Origin: Gari tellinella
Taxonomy: Eukaryota > Mollusca > Bivalvia > Cardiida > Psammobiidae
Reading direction: 5' to 3'
Assembly: GCA_922989275.2 (NCBI GenBank)
Contig: OV277859.1
Span: 34,887,501-34,951,500 of the forward strand
Length of the DNA stretch: 64,000 bases
This document shows, one piece after another, positions 53,049 to 64,000 of the stretch (its first letter is position 1; each line of letters starts with the position of its first letter). Both the position numbers and the translations under genes were made by a program. The notes beneath the pieces are model-generated. The model worked only from the letters and a program-made list of their open reading frames with translations. It was not told where the DNA came from and ran no database searches.

Positions 53049-53949
53049 TATTTTATTGAGTGTCCCTTTTATTGACTTGTCAATCTATAACGCAGTGATC
53101 AAGGGACATGTTATGTTTAGTCTTCGTTGATTAGAATAAGTGATGTTATATACGATCCAATGATATGTCTACTTACATGTACGTTTTAGTTTAATGACTT
53201 ACAAGTCAATAAAATCGGTATACATGTATACGATTTGATCGAACTATAAGGCCACACATTGAAGCTTATCTATACGTCAACCTTTTCAAGATCGGTATTC
53301 CCCATTATTATTATGTTTAAAAAATATAATTAACCTTGTATGCAAGTCCATGAATAAATAATAATGCATTTTAATGACAGAGTTTTAATTTTAAGGTAGG
53401 TAACTGTATCTCAACTTCAAATATCCCACATTTTAATAAGAAAATCTGTTATTACAACAACTCCTGACTGTAATATTTTCTAATTTTTTCAGACTAACTT
53501 TTTTATCAACCATATATTTGAATAAAATGAATACAAATATACATTGAATTAGTCAGTTTTTGGTAATTCATTTTTGTAGCATTTTGAAAAATTTAAATAG
53601 CTGATAACACCTTCTGAACACATTTATTCAAAATGTTTTAAGCTTTTCTTGTACTGAATGTTGTGGACTACTTATTGGGCGAGATGTATATTCATTAGCT
53701 TTATTTATTTTTGAGAGAAATAAAATCATCAAAATTCCCGGTTTTTGTCAGAAAAAGAGACATTAAAGACAAACCAATCGATAATTTTTGCCTATATTTT
53801 CACACATTGTTTCTTAGGCTATTATCATTCAACATGAAAAGTTTCATAACACCTTGTATGGAAACTAAGCGCACCTGCGAAGTACCGTAACCCATTCATT
53901 GACATGATGACACTAAACACAGACACTGCCATAAAATAAGGATAATTTT

Positions 53950-54195
53950 AACCCCTTTCGCGCCAAATCATTCGGGAGATTTTTACCCCTTCAACGCCTT
54001 ATTGTCGCCTGCTTCAGCATTGTTGTCTGCAAGAACGTTTAAAAGTTAGGTTTGCGATTGTATGAATTAAGAAACATCGATAAAAGTGCCAAACAGTTTG
54101 GATCATGATCAGACGCCGCGTTATGCGGCGTCTGATCTGGATCCAAACTGTTTTCAAAGTCGACTTTTTATGCGACTACAGCGTCGAAAGTGTTT
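53950..54195 (+). mobile_element. MITE E-like with TTAA edge
   Basis: TTAACCCCTTTCGCGCC, inner CCCTTCAACGCCTTATTGTC, perfect palindrome GATCAGACGCCGCGTTATGC. Confidence 0.65.
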
Positions 54196-54412
54196 TTTTT
54201 TTCAAATAGAACGACCATTAATAACATTAATTTTTTGGAGTTTAGTGTAGGTGGCTGCTCCAACCTATGTCACAATGTTTTCTATTTTACTTTCACTTTG
54301 ATTTAAGCTGTCATCTGTCTTTTACAAAATCAACTGACTTTCGTTTTAATGATGGTATCTGAAAGGTTTTACTGTATTAGCACATCACGGGTATAACTTG
54401 GTGTAGACGGTC

Positions 54413-54914
54413 CAGGGCTGCCATTTCTCCGGATTTTTCCGAAATCTTCGGATTTTTATTCCAAAAGATGGAAGCTTAACCATTTACCCAATAACCTATT
54501 AATAATATGAAAGACAGGTGATCACTTAAAGCAGATTGAAAGTAAAGCAGAATGTGCCTTAAGGCACATTCTGCTTTACTTTCAGCCTGCTTTAAACTAC
54601 CATCTGTTAGGCTATACAAAATATTTGTTATGGTAATTGTTTTTTAGGGTATGAATTGCAACTATTTTCTTCAGCGGAGGAATAAATTAAATACGCTAAA
54701 AGTCGCTTCTATAAGGGAAAGGGTTAAGCAGGCTGAAATTAAAGCAGAATGCGCCTTAAGGCGCATTCTGCTTTACTTTCAACCTGCTTTAAGCAGCACG
54801 TGTCTTAAAAAGTAGAAACAGAATATGGGTTAAAGGTATAATTCGGAAAATCGATCTTGAAAAATTGAAAAAAAATGAAATCTTAGGATTTTTTATCAAA
54901 TCATGGCAGCCCTG
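54413..54914 (+). mobile_element. hAT-like MITE D, copy 3, with nested TTAA-B
   Basis: CAGGGCTGCCATTTCTCCGG to TCATGGCAGCCCTG; 251 bp without the TTAA-B insert, matching copy 2. Confidence 0.8.
54476..54726 (-). mobile_element. MITE TTAA-B nested in hAT-like D element
   Basis: TTAACCATTTACCCAATAAC to AAGGGAAAGGGTTAA; interrupts the D element at its own AGCTTAAAGCAGGC segment. Confidence 0.85.
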
Positions 54915-55282
54915 GACCTATATAAGTTGGTACCTCAATTATCTGTTTGATCTTGGTCCAAAATGTGTGTGTATGTTTATTTTCGAGATGCTTATTGTAC
55001 AAATGTTCAAATACTGGTCGATCAGTCAAAATGAGTCAAAGTTGTGTTAAGCGACCATCCGGTTTAGAAGCATGGCGGTCTTTATACACAGGTGATAAAA
55101 AATAAGTACATGTAATTCTAAATCGTAAATTACTAAAGGCGTCAATGTATTCAGGACTGAGGTTGACAATAAATCAATGCAGAAAGCTCCTATAGGAGCT
55201 ATTGTGCTGATTTTGCCATGCATGAAGCAATCACCAGACTTAAAGAAAACCCATGCTCCCAAATTGTGAGCGGTCCCTTCAC

Positions 55283-55837
55283 TTATTACTCAATAAATAC
55301 GTTTTATATACGCTCCGTGGCCTAGTGGTATAGTCACTGTGACTTCCATCACTAGGCTCCTCACCGCTGTGAGTTCGAATCCCAGTAGGGTCGGTAGGAT
55401 TTTTCATGTGGGGAAGCCTTCCAGCTGGCTTGCGGAAGGTCGGTGGTTCTACCCAGTTGCCGATTTGTGCCTGGTACAGTGCATAAAGGGCTTCTGCGGT
55501 CTTCCTCCACCTGTGATTCGCTGGACGTCGCGATATGACTGAAATACTGTTGAAAGCGACGTAAAATCAAAACAAATCAAATCAAATTATATACGCTTTT
55601 AATTTATTCCAACACTGAAGAAGAAAATCAATTCCTATACAGTCATGAATGATTCAAAAGAAATACCGGTAGTTTCTTCATCATAGCAGATGGTTGCTTA
55701 AAGAAGGCTGAAAATAAAGCAAAATGTACCTTAAGGCGCATTCTGCTTCTTTCAACCTGCTTTTTAAAAGTCGTTACCTGTCTTAAATTCGAAACTAGGA
55801 ACAGGCTAAGGGGTAAAGGGCTAATACAAGTTTGACT
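55283..55837 (+). mobile_element. MITE TTAA-B interrupted by the SINE
   Basis: Left piece to 55314 and right piece from 55588 (TTTAATTTATTCCAACACTG, palindrome half GCAAAATGTACC, end GGGTAAAGGGCTAA). The terminal TTAA is mutated. Confidence 0.75.
55315..55587 (+). mobile_element. tRNA-derived SINE with conserved central domain, 10-bp target duplication
   Basis: The 5' part is tRNA-like: GTGGCCTAGTGGTATAG (A box) and GAGTTCGAATCCC (B box). The middle (CCTTCCAGCTGGCTTGCGGA, AGGTCGGTGGTTCTACCCAG, then GGTCTTCCTCCACC) is the conserved core I know from molluscan SINEs. The 3' end is AAATCAAAACAAATCAAATC. It is flanked by the exact direct repeat TATATACGCT (55305-55314 and 55588-55597), the target site, which lies inside a TTAA-B MITE. 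Confidence 0.85.
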
Positions 55838-56059
55838 TTATGACAAACAATAATTTTCTGGATTAATCATAACAGTCGAGGCACGAGGTCTGATCTAGAT
55901 CTTTAATTTTACATGAGCAACTTAACTGGAACATGTAGGGAATAACAATGGGGAAATTTGCATCGTTGGCATATTAATTTTAGTTTCACAAGCCTGACAG
56001 CAAATCCGGTTTCAAAATAGATTTAGGCTAGATATTATCTAGTATGTTTTGCGCTACAT

Positions 56060-56409
56060 GTACGTTTTATTCAAATACGGATTTCGATGAATCGCTTAAA
56101 GCCATATACATGTATGTACTTTCCAAGAAAACAAAGCAATCAAACAACCAGTGAAATTTTCTTCACTTTGCACGCAATAATGCGTTCTATATACATGTAG
56201 TTATTAAACATCTTCACTGCCATGGTGTCATCTGTTTCAAATATGTGTTGTCTGTGTCTATTGTTCAAACTAAGGCTTAAGGTAAATTGACCTAATAAGT
56301 AATACATGTATCGTAATGAGTGTCAAACAGTTTGGACCCTGGTCAGACTGCACGTTACGCGGCGTCTGACCAGGTCCAAACTGTTTGCATATAATCATTT
56401 TACTCAGTG
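56060..56409. repeat. Segmental duplication S2, copy 2
   Basis: Near-identical to copy 1 apart from small indels, for example an added ACATGT after AAGTAAT. Confidence 0.9.
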
Positions 56410-56754
56410 TTGTACACTTCGTATCCAGATCAAGTGTCAGCGGGTTACTTAACGTTAGGTCTGGATCTGCATTGTTTGCAAACTTTTAAAAACTCGTTTA
56501 CAGACAATGGTGCATTAAGCGACCATTCGATATAAGGCGCGTGTGCATTATTTAATACATGTGATTTCTTCAAACTTTCAAACAGGAAATAATAATGCAG
56601 TTCTCTTTTATAAGGGATTTCTGCATTATCTTTTTCCCACATTAGCGCATTTATCATAAGAGAAGTCCACGCTACTTCGCTGAGAGTTTGCGTAACTCAT
56701 TTGCCCTGGAACATCAAATGTATACATTCAACTCAAAAAGTCTAGATTCGCATT

Positions 56755-56950
56755 ACGTCGAGTTCATTTTTGACTATTTAGGATTTACCTTTTACAATAT
56801 ATCACAGACTTTAAAACAGTAAATACCCTGATCAGGTGACTCACTCAGGAGTTCTCTAATCAGGGCCTGCACTGTTTGCATAAGACAAGCGTAATCTCCA
56901 CATGCCCGATGTTTGTAAATGATGCATATATGAGTCACTTTATATAGATG
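56755..56950 (+). mobile_element. MITE I, diverged
   Basis: CCTGATCAGGTGACTCACTC palindrome and GCATAAGACAAGCGTAATC. Confidence 0.55.
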
Positions 56951-57239
56951 GTAATGGTTTAATACAAGATTTACGTGTTTTGCAACTCCATTGATTTAGT
57001 AGATCTATGCTTAAGTCATTTTACGGCTGATGAAACATCGGTATGACTCCTGAACAGTTTGGACATTTGTCAGACGTCTGATCTGGATCCAAATTGTTTG
57101 TCAGTCATATTTAACTTTTCTCCAGTTTAAAAAACATAAAAACCTAATTTGATTCTTTTACACAGACGCAGACAGTCGTTTAATTCAATCTTAAGAGTTT
57201 TCTGCTTTACTGTCAGTCTATTTTAAGCAACCATCTGTC

Positions 57240-57256
57240 GGGGGGGGGGGGGGGGG
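57240..57256. repeat. Poly-G run (17)
   Basis: Seventeen G in a row; an 11-G run also lies at 21463-21473. Assembly length may be unreliable here. Confidence 0.9.
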
Positions 57257-57738
57257 TAGCATCATGAAAAGGCATATGTGTTGGGTATAAATAAATAAAT
57301 AAATGCACTGAACGCTCATAGGGGAAATATAAGTCACATTGAACGTATGCCTTATGCCGTTCCGTATACAGGTAAAACCCCTTACCACACATATATCATT
57401 TAATCAAGTATAGCCTTTAATGAGCGAATTCTAATGTTGGAAAAATAGTGCCTTTTCAGGCAGGGGACTATTTATTACAGGACATTTGTGTAAAATGCCC
57501 TACGTACGTTACATTTTGCATTTTACTTTGGTTCTACATTAAGCTCCTACATGCCTTAAAGACAGACAGTAGCACTTGTTTATAACGAGCGAAGCGAGCT
57601 TCTACAGCTACGTATACAATAAATTTCAAGTTAAAATTCACATTTTTAGACCTGTATGTTAGACCTGTATGTACATTGAATAGATTTTTCTTCGTAGGTT
57701 TTTTGTACTTCCGCCGGATCTACTTGCTACATTATTTT

Positions 57739-57992
57739 TCACAGACTGGTCGACCCTGCTCGCGTTTTATTTATGAACATGTTGAACAAAAAAAGTTTCG
57801 TTAAAAATTTTGCTTCCGGTTACCCATACGTTGACCCGGAAGTTATTGTCTATCACTTGCGACCTCTCAGCTATTTTTCACATACTGGTCGACCCTGCTC
57901 GCGTTTTATTTATGAACATGTTGAACAAAAAAAGTTTCGTTAAAATTTTTGCTTCCGGTTACCCTAGGTTGACCCGGATGTTATTGTCTAAC
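57739..57992. repeat. Direct duplication, about 129-bp unit, 2 copies
   Basis: ACTGGTCGACCCTGCTCGCG to CTTCCGGTTACCC is repeated from 57868 almost without change, so the duplication is recent. Confidence 0.9.
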
Positions 57993-59030
57993 ACGCGCGA
58001 CTATTCTGACAGACCTCTCAGCTCTGGACGAGTCTATTTGAGATTTTTTAAGTGCACATTTCCGGTTATCTCCAAAGAAAACATAATTAATTGCGAGAAT
58101 CACACATCAAATTTAAATAAAAAAAACCTCGCTCGTTAATACCATCCTACTGAAATTATCAACACAGTCAAAACTGTTTTATTGAGTTTCCCCCCTTTGT
58201 TTATCAGTTGTGATGTTTATGACGTCACTTCCTACGATTAGAAAAGTACAATGTCACACACATTCGACCGGTTTCGACTAGGCCTAGATCTTTATTTCTG
58301 TGATATCAGATATGTTGTTTCTAAATCTTGTCAATATCAAAGTGCATGTGTATAATACACAGATGATTTCAACACTGTGCTCGATCATGCCAGGTGGGGT
58401 AGATTTACGTAGATAGTCTGGCAGTGTTGACAGTTTCAGCGGTATATGGACGATGTGAACCACCGTCGAGGTGAACCACGACGATGTGAACCGGTTTTTT
58501 TGGACGATGTGAACCGATTTTCAGGACGATGTGAACCTCCCTATTGGACGATGTGAACCTATATTTTTTTCCAAAATAAAACAACCCAAGTCTTTTTCTT
58601 TTTTCCTTGTATTAAAAAATACTCCTTCAAAAGTGAACAGTGTTCACATCCAAACGACCTAGATCCCAACCGCCCTGGTCAAAACGGCCCAGAACAAATT
58701 CACCCAAATCATAATAGTATTTTTATACAGGTGATTTTATATAAATATTGAAAAGAAAATTTTAAATTAACAAAAACAAATGAAAAAAATGCTCAGACTA
58801 AAAATTACAGATTGGCTACCCATCAAATGCATACATGATTGATTATAGAGTTTTAAATTGCATAACCATACTCCAATTTGGCATTTTAAAGCGACTCGCA
58901 ACCAGATGGTGCATTAAAAATAGTGATTTGTAAATATGTGTCAAACGCTTATATAAATGGTAAAGAATTAGTTTAAGATAAGAAATTCTGTTTAAAAAAA
59001 TGTATTTCAATAAAAAAAAATATTGGTCTC

Positions 59031-59118
59031 TGGTGGGATTCGAACCCGGGGCCCGGCATTGGCGGACAGAAGGCAAAATAGGGGAAACCGCTTAGACCAA
59101 TGGACCACGGAACTATCC
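59031..59118 (-). other. tRNA-like sequence on the minus strand
   Basis: Read on the minus strand: CCGTGGTCCATTGGTCTAAG (A box/D arm), a long variable part, GGGTTCGAATCCC (B box) and CACCAGAGACC. It may be a tRNA-derived SINE head; the 5' and 3' ends do not form a clean acceptor stem. It lies inside a 1.55-kb inverted-repeat element. Confidence 0.45.
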
Positions 59119-59477
59119 GTTTATCTGGGATCGATTTAACGTATTTCAATGTGTAGCGATCGAAAGTGCATACAACTTCACAATTCGGCTCGGGTTTATG
59201 TCTGAGCCCGTGTAGAGAAGCAACAACAACAACTATACCGTCTACTAGTCGGTATAGAAAAACGATGGAAAATATCTAAAAATCTAAGATTCGGTGACGA
59301 TTCTTGAGACTTTTTTTGGACTGATCATATTTTTTTAATGTCAGAAGCCAAATAATGCCACAAATTTGCTTTTATTTGAGTATTTTATTTTATTTTGACA
59401 AGTACACCATCCGGTTGCGAGTCCCTTTAAAGTTGTAAACTCAATTTAATTGCGCGACATAATATCAATTGTCGCTT

Positions 59478-59783
59478 CATTTGTCGTGCGTCGCATGTCG
59501 TGGTTTGAAGTCGGCGCACGATACGACGCATGACAATTCATCCGACGCACAACACGACGCACGACACGGCGCACGACAACGCGATACGACGCACGACAAC
59601 GCGACACGACAATTCATTTTGTCGGGGTCAAATGATTAACCAGGGGAGAGCGACGGAGCACAATGTTAGTGTTCAAATGTCGTGCGTCGTATTGCATTGT
59701 CGTGCGTCGTGTCGTACGTCGGATGAATTGTATCGTGTGTCGTGCGTCGACTTCAAAACCACGACATACAACACTTCAAATGG
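59478..59783. mobile_element. Palindromic CGACGCACGAC-repeat element nested in the 1.55-kb element
   Basis: Left ATGTCGTGGTTTGAAGTCG and right CGACTTCAAAACCACGACAT are inverted; both arms are rich in CGACGCACGACA and its complement. Confidence 0.7.
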
Positions 59784-60214
59784 CACTAACGGAATTCCGT
59801 AATTAAAAAGTATATACAATTTCCAATTGTTACAAATAACTCTGATATTTCATTTATAAAACCATGGAGGAATTATAATTTCTCCATGATAAAACTAAAA
59901 AAAAATAGGTTCACATCGTCTTATTGGGTAGTTCACATCGTCTGCTAAATCGGTTCACATCGGCGGTGGTTCACATCGGCGGTGGTTCACATCGTCCCTA
60001 ATTCGTTTCAGCCGGTTTCGAAACACCTAGAAACCCAGGGCTATCCACTATTAAAACCCACCGTCCAATAGCCATGAAAAAAGTCATTTTCTGTAATAGT
60101 TTTCGTTATCTGAATGCCAGTCAGCTATATGGAAGTAATAATATTAGTGCCAACTATACACTTAATCCTCATTCATCAATTCACCCAAAGTCACCCAAAT
60201 GCACCCAAGTTCAA

Positions 60215-61045
60215 CAGTGTTTTTAAAACTCTAGAAGCCACAATATGTCTCCAATCTTTCTCAAACTTGGCCAGATTGTATATATGACCATAAGATTTTG
60301 TATGAGTTCGATTATGCTTGAAATCAGATCAATAGATCTAGATCACATCAAGAGTTTTCTATCTTTGAATTGCTGAAAATGCCATATTTAACAGTGTCTA
60401 CACTCTAGCGGCCACACTTTTTCTTCAAACTTGCTCAGATTGTATATGACTATAAGAGTTCAGATGAGTGTGATTATGCTTGAAACCAGACAAATGGGTT
60501 GAGAGTTATCTACCTTTGAATTGCTGAAAATGCCATATTTAAGGGTGTTTACATTCTAGAGGCCACAGTTTTTACCCAATCTATTTTAAACTTGCTCAGA
60601 TTGGATATGATCATAAGAGTTCATATGAGTTTGAATATGGTTTTGAAATCGGACCCATAGGTTGAGAGTAACCTACCTTTGAATTGCTGAAAATGCCATA
60701 TTTAACAGTGTTTACACTCTAGAGGCCAGCATTTTTATATAATCTATCCCAAACTTGCTCAGATTGTATATGACAATAAGAGTTTAGATGAGTTTAATTA
60801 TGGTTGAAATCGGACCAATAGGTTGAGGATTATCTACCTTTGAATTGCTTAAAATGCCATATTTAACAGTGTTTACACTCTAGAGGCCACACTTTTTATC
60901 CAGTCTTTTTCAAACTTGGCCAGATTGTATATGACCATAAGAGTTTAGATATGTGTGATTATGGTTGAAATAAGACCTATAGGTCAAGAGTTGTCTGCCC
61001 TTGAATTGCTGAAAATGCCATATCTTATAGCGTTTACTCTCTTGC
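60215..61045. repeat. Tandem repeat, about 157-bp unit, 5 copies
   Basis: Units share TTTACACTCTAGAGGCCACA, AACTTGCTCAGATTGTATAT and TTTGAATTGCTGAAAATGCC. Confidence 0.9.
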
Positions 61046-61809
61046 AACTACAGTTTTCAATGGATTTTGATTATACTTGCACACAAAGTATATAGCTATA
61101 AGTTCTCAAAGGAGTGCAATTATTGTTGAAATCTAATCATTGTGGCAATAGTTATCTGCCCTTGATATACTCTGAAATGCTAAAAAGGCTTCATTTCAGT
61201 ATTGTTTAGGCTCTAGTTATCTGCCCTTGATGTACTCTACTATACTAGAATTATGAGGTGTATATCAAAAAGTTTTACATGGTATACTACAAATTTGAAT
61301 GGATTTAGATTAAAACGGATGAAACAGAAAGGTAAAGCTTTCAAGCTTCAGGACAACAGTTGAGCGATATCAGGGCCCTCAGGTTATTAAATCATTTAGT
61401 TTATTAACCCATTACCCAATAAATACGCCTTAATGGGTTATAGTCAAAGCGTACCATGGTTAAAGCGTACCAAGTCAAAACGTACCATTTTTGGTCGAAG
61501 CATACATAGGGAACATTTTCAATATGTTATTAGTCGATAATTTATTGTTTTTTTGCACATTATATAACCTCGCGTAAATATCATAATTAGATCTAGTGTA
61601 TTAAATATATGTCTTGATGTATAGTTTTTACCCAGACACAACAGTATCTTTGAAACTTTAGTCATTAGGAACAAATTTGCCATTATGATCATCAGTTCTC
61701 AAAGTTTCGAAATTATTAATATTAACATTAGTGCCAATAATTATGTTGATCCTGACCATGCGTCGCCGTACACATCTTCTAATAATCTACGGACTGTCAC
61801 AAGTTCAGC

Positions 61810-61914
61810 TTCTTCCCGCGCACCATTCCAGTGTGGAACAGGCTCCAAGCGACTGTAGCTGAGTCTCCTTCTTTAGCATTTTTCAAGAAGGAGCTCTCCA
61901 CTCTCTCCATTTAA
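61810..61914 (+). pseudogene. LINE reverse-transcriptase C-terminal remnant
   Basis: The frame reads FFPRTIPVWNRLQATVAESP then SLAFFKKELSTLSI and a stop, the usual C-terminal end of CR1/jockey-type reverse-transcriptase proteins (RT.P.WN.LP..V...PSL..FK..L). A 3' UTR-like stretch (TAGGAGCTGTGCCAGCGGGG...) follows to about 62205, where GTAGATGTAGAT may be the tail. Confidence 0.7.
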
Positions 61915-62447
61915 ATGTAACAAGCCAACCGCCGGTAGACTCACATGACGGGTAGGAGCTGTGCCAGCGGGGTTTCGTACCCCAGCAGGGCCTCCCAAGC
62001 TGGATTGGTCTTACCCAGATGAGTTGAAAGTGGTTTGGTGACACTATCTCTTTTTCTTACTTTGTCTGTGTGTGCATTTCTCCAGTTTCTCTTGTCCGTG
62101 TCTTTTTCTATCTTTGTCTATATTTCTCTTTATTTTTCTGTCTGTGCGCCGCTGCAGTATTGTCAGTCTGTATGACAGTTCAGCGTATTATGTAGATGTA
62201 GATAAGGATCCAAACTGATTGAAAATAAATTGTGCACCCATGCACCACAGTATCTTTGAAGATTCAGTTCTCAAAATTTCGAAATATTAACATTAGTGTC
62301 AACAATTGTGTACGGTAGATCCTGATCATTCGCCGCCGTACGCAGCTCCTGATCAGGATCCAAACTGCTTGAAAAATAAATTTCGTGCCCATGCAAAATA
62401 TAGTCTCTAATTACGAGGCTTCTGATCAGGATCCAAACTGTTCAAAA

Positions 62448-62647
62448 AGGAAATAGTTCCATTTGATACAGTCCAAAATCTGTACCATAAAATTATATTC
62501 TATATCCAAGCAGATTCTGACTTAAGGCAGGTTGGGAGTAAAGCAGAATGCGCCGTAAGGCGCATTCTGCTTTACTTTCAACTTGCTTTAAATAACCCTT
62601 CATTCTGTTTTCAAAACTAGAATTATAGGCTATGGGGTAATGTGTTA
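62448..62647 (+). mobile_element. MITE TTAA-B, left end missing
   Basis: Central palindrome AGCAGAATGCGCCGTAAGGC intact; right end GGGGTAATGTGTTAA. Confidence 0.75.
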
Positions 62648-62725
62648 ATTTGTTTAAATGCTCCATTATTTAACAGCTTCGCTCGCTTGTAGGCTGTGCC
62701 TATTTCATATTATTTTGAATAATCA

Positions 62726-62969
62726 GGGGCCCGTTTCATAAAACTTCTTGCGACAAATGTTGTCGTAAGTCAGATTATAAAAGTATCAATTATTATTTTA
62801 TTTCTCCATCTAATCCTGTCTTGTAACATCTTTTTGGAATCGTCTTGAAAAGACGATTCCAGAAAGATGTCACAAGACAGGATTAGATAGAGAAATCACT
62901 AATTAAATGTATTTTAAAGTTTTGAATTACGACACCATTTGTCGTACGAAGTTTTATGAAACGGGCCCC
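62726..62969 (+). mobile_element. MITE G, full, in the second duplication copy
   Basis: GGGGCCCGTTTCATAAAAC to TTTTATGAAACGGGCCCC. Confidence 0.85.
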
Positions 62970-64000
62970 AGAAGGCCAGTTCGATCACTTCCTTATACGA
63001 CACACAAAGTATATCTTGAGATCCCACACGATAATAATCTTCCAACAGGCTCTGTGTCACAATTTCGCGGTTATATGAATATGATATAATAAATATATTT
63101 TGGATATTTAAATATCTCCATTACTTCCATTTGTCTTTCAAACAGAATATGTCAGACTCGCTTATAAGACATCTCCTGATCTACTTTCGGTGATAACACC
63201 AATCAGGCAGGTCCCAGGCAAACACCATGATTTTGTGCATGCTTGTAGTACTGTGAATCATTGGTGTGTCTCGTGTGAGGCTCGTTTCTTATATTTGATA
63301 GTTTAGTTAGAAACACGTATTGAAAAAACTCTTGAGTATTTTTCTATGGAGTGATTTGGCTATGAGATGTGCTGCATGCTTTTACAGTTACTTTCACGCC
63401 TTTCGAGCACAATGGGGGTCCATCAAATATAAGATATATTATATCAATAAAAATTCACGCTGAACCCGTCCCATGACGGAGTAAAATTTCATAGAAAGGG
63501 TTTATTCTGTTAATATTTGATGCATCATTTCCTTAATATCAAACTATTTCCTCTGATACAAAAAAGGCTAACTGTATGACGCATGTGGTTTAGTCTTACT
63601 CTGTTATATTACCGTCTGCTTAGAATGGGCCGCCTGCATAAGAATTTGTTTAAAAAATAACAAAGTTTTTAGATATGATATGCCAAACAATTTCAATCCT
63701 GACCTGGTGTCTGTTCTGGATCCAGATTATTTGTAAAGGCTATTAAATTCGCATTTAGTATGAAAATATGTAATTTTGGATGATTGCCTTTCGGCACGTC
63801 TGTATTTATCCAAAGGCTATATATGGTCCCACAATGATAAGGCATCGCATTAGTGGGACTTGATCCGGATCCAAACCATTTGTCACACGAATTTTTTTTT
63901 ATCAATATGGAGATGTTCGAGCAAATTTCAGAATTTCAGCAGACGGTATTTCCCACAAACGACAGTTAATTATATAATGTTGAAAGAGAGAATGATATCC
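62745..64000. repeat. Segmental duplication S1, copy 2 (runs off the window)
   Basis: Joins the two blocks of copy 1 directly, lacking about 1.8 kb (49386-51165), and has a 15-bp internal deletion after CAATCCTGACC. Confidence 0.9.

Larger units (their letters stand above)
58448..59997. mobile_element. 1.55-kb element with inverted arrays of GACGATGTGAACC
   Basis: Left end GGACGATGTGAACCACCG, right end its exact inverse CGGTGGTTCACATCGTCC (18 bp). Behind each end lie four or five more copies of (G)ACGATGTGAACC, all inward. The inside holds a tRNA-like sequence and a second palindromic element, and no recognisable coding frame. Confidence 0.75.
45802..64000. other. Gene-free, repeat-dominated region
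   Basis: No exon-like frames with splice sites found. Content is the MITEs, tandem repeats, duplications, SINE, hairpin and LINE tail listed. 53050-53940 (AT-rich), 57260-57590 and 61045-61800 show nothing I can name. Confidence 0.65.

Overview
The window looks like eukaryotic, AT-rich animal DNA, most likely from a bivalve mollusc. The grounds are short exons with GT/AG splice sites, introns of up to several kilobases, a very dense load of short inverted-repeat transposons (MITEs), a tRNA-derived SINE with a conserved central domain, and an AGCTCATCTGG(C)ACGAAGTGCT-type repeat that I associate with bivalve introns. The species assignment is inference.

Two intact multi-exon genes can be built by hand, and both look like innate-immunity or cell-death genes. 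Gene 1 (minus strand, 23444 down to 7687) has seven coding exons giving 625 aa: an OTU-protease-like N-terminal part, a short CARD/death-fold-like part, a helical linker, and a C-terminal apolipoprotein-L-like membrane-active domain. All six junctions keep frame. Gene 2 (plus strand, 32526 to 45801) has five coding exons giving 585 aa: signal peptide, Cys-rich region with three EGF-like modules, one transmembrane helix, a cytoplasmic TIR domain split over three exons, and a 125-residue tail with five Y-x-x-(I/L/V) motifs. All four introns are phase 1. The genes are divergent (head to head), about 9 kb apart.

Layout: 1-5.7 kb, MITEs and a 952-bp TTAA element; 5.7-7.6 kb, 5'-truncated LINE (minus); 7.7-23.4 kb, gene 1, whose longest intron (13.1-20.5 kb) holds a decayed plus-strand gene and a roughly 1.4-kb tandem repeat; 23.5-32.5 kb, MITE-rich intergenic; 32.5-45.8 kb, gene 2 with MITE-filled introns; 45.8-64 kb, no intact gene, but MITEs, tandem repeats, segmental duplications, a SINE, a LINE tail and a 1.55-kb element with inverted arrays of a GACGATGTGAACC motif.

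A striking feature of the repeats is that several MITE families with different terminal repeats carry the same type of central 60-70 bp palindrome, often with the half-site GATCAGACGCCG or GATCAGAGG. Insertion order can be read in places: a TTAA element inside a TA element, a SINE with a 10-bp target duplication inside a TTAA element, and a TA element that starts at intron position +6 after a TIR-coding exon.
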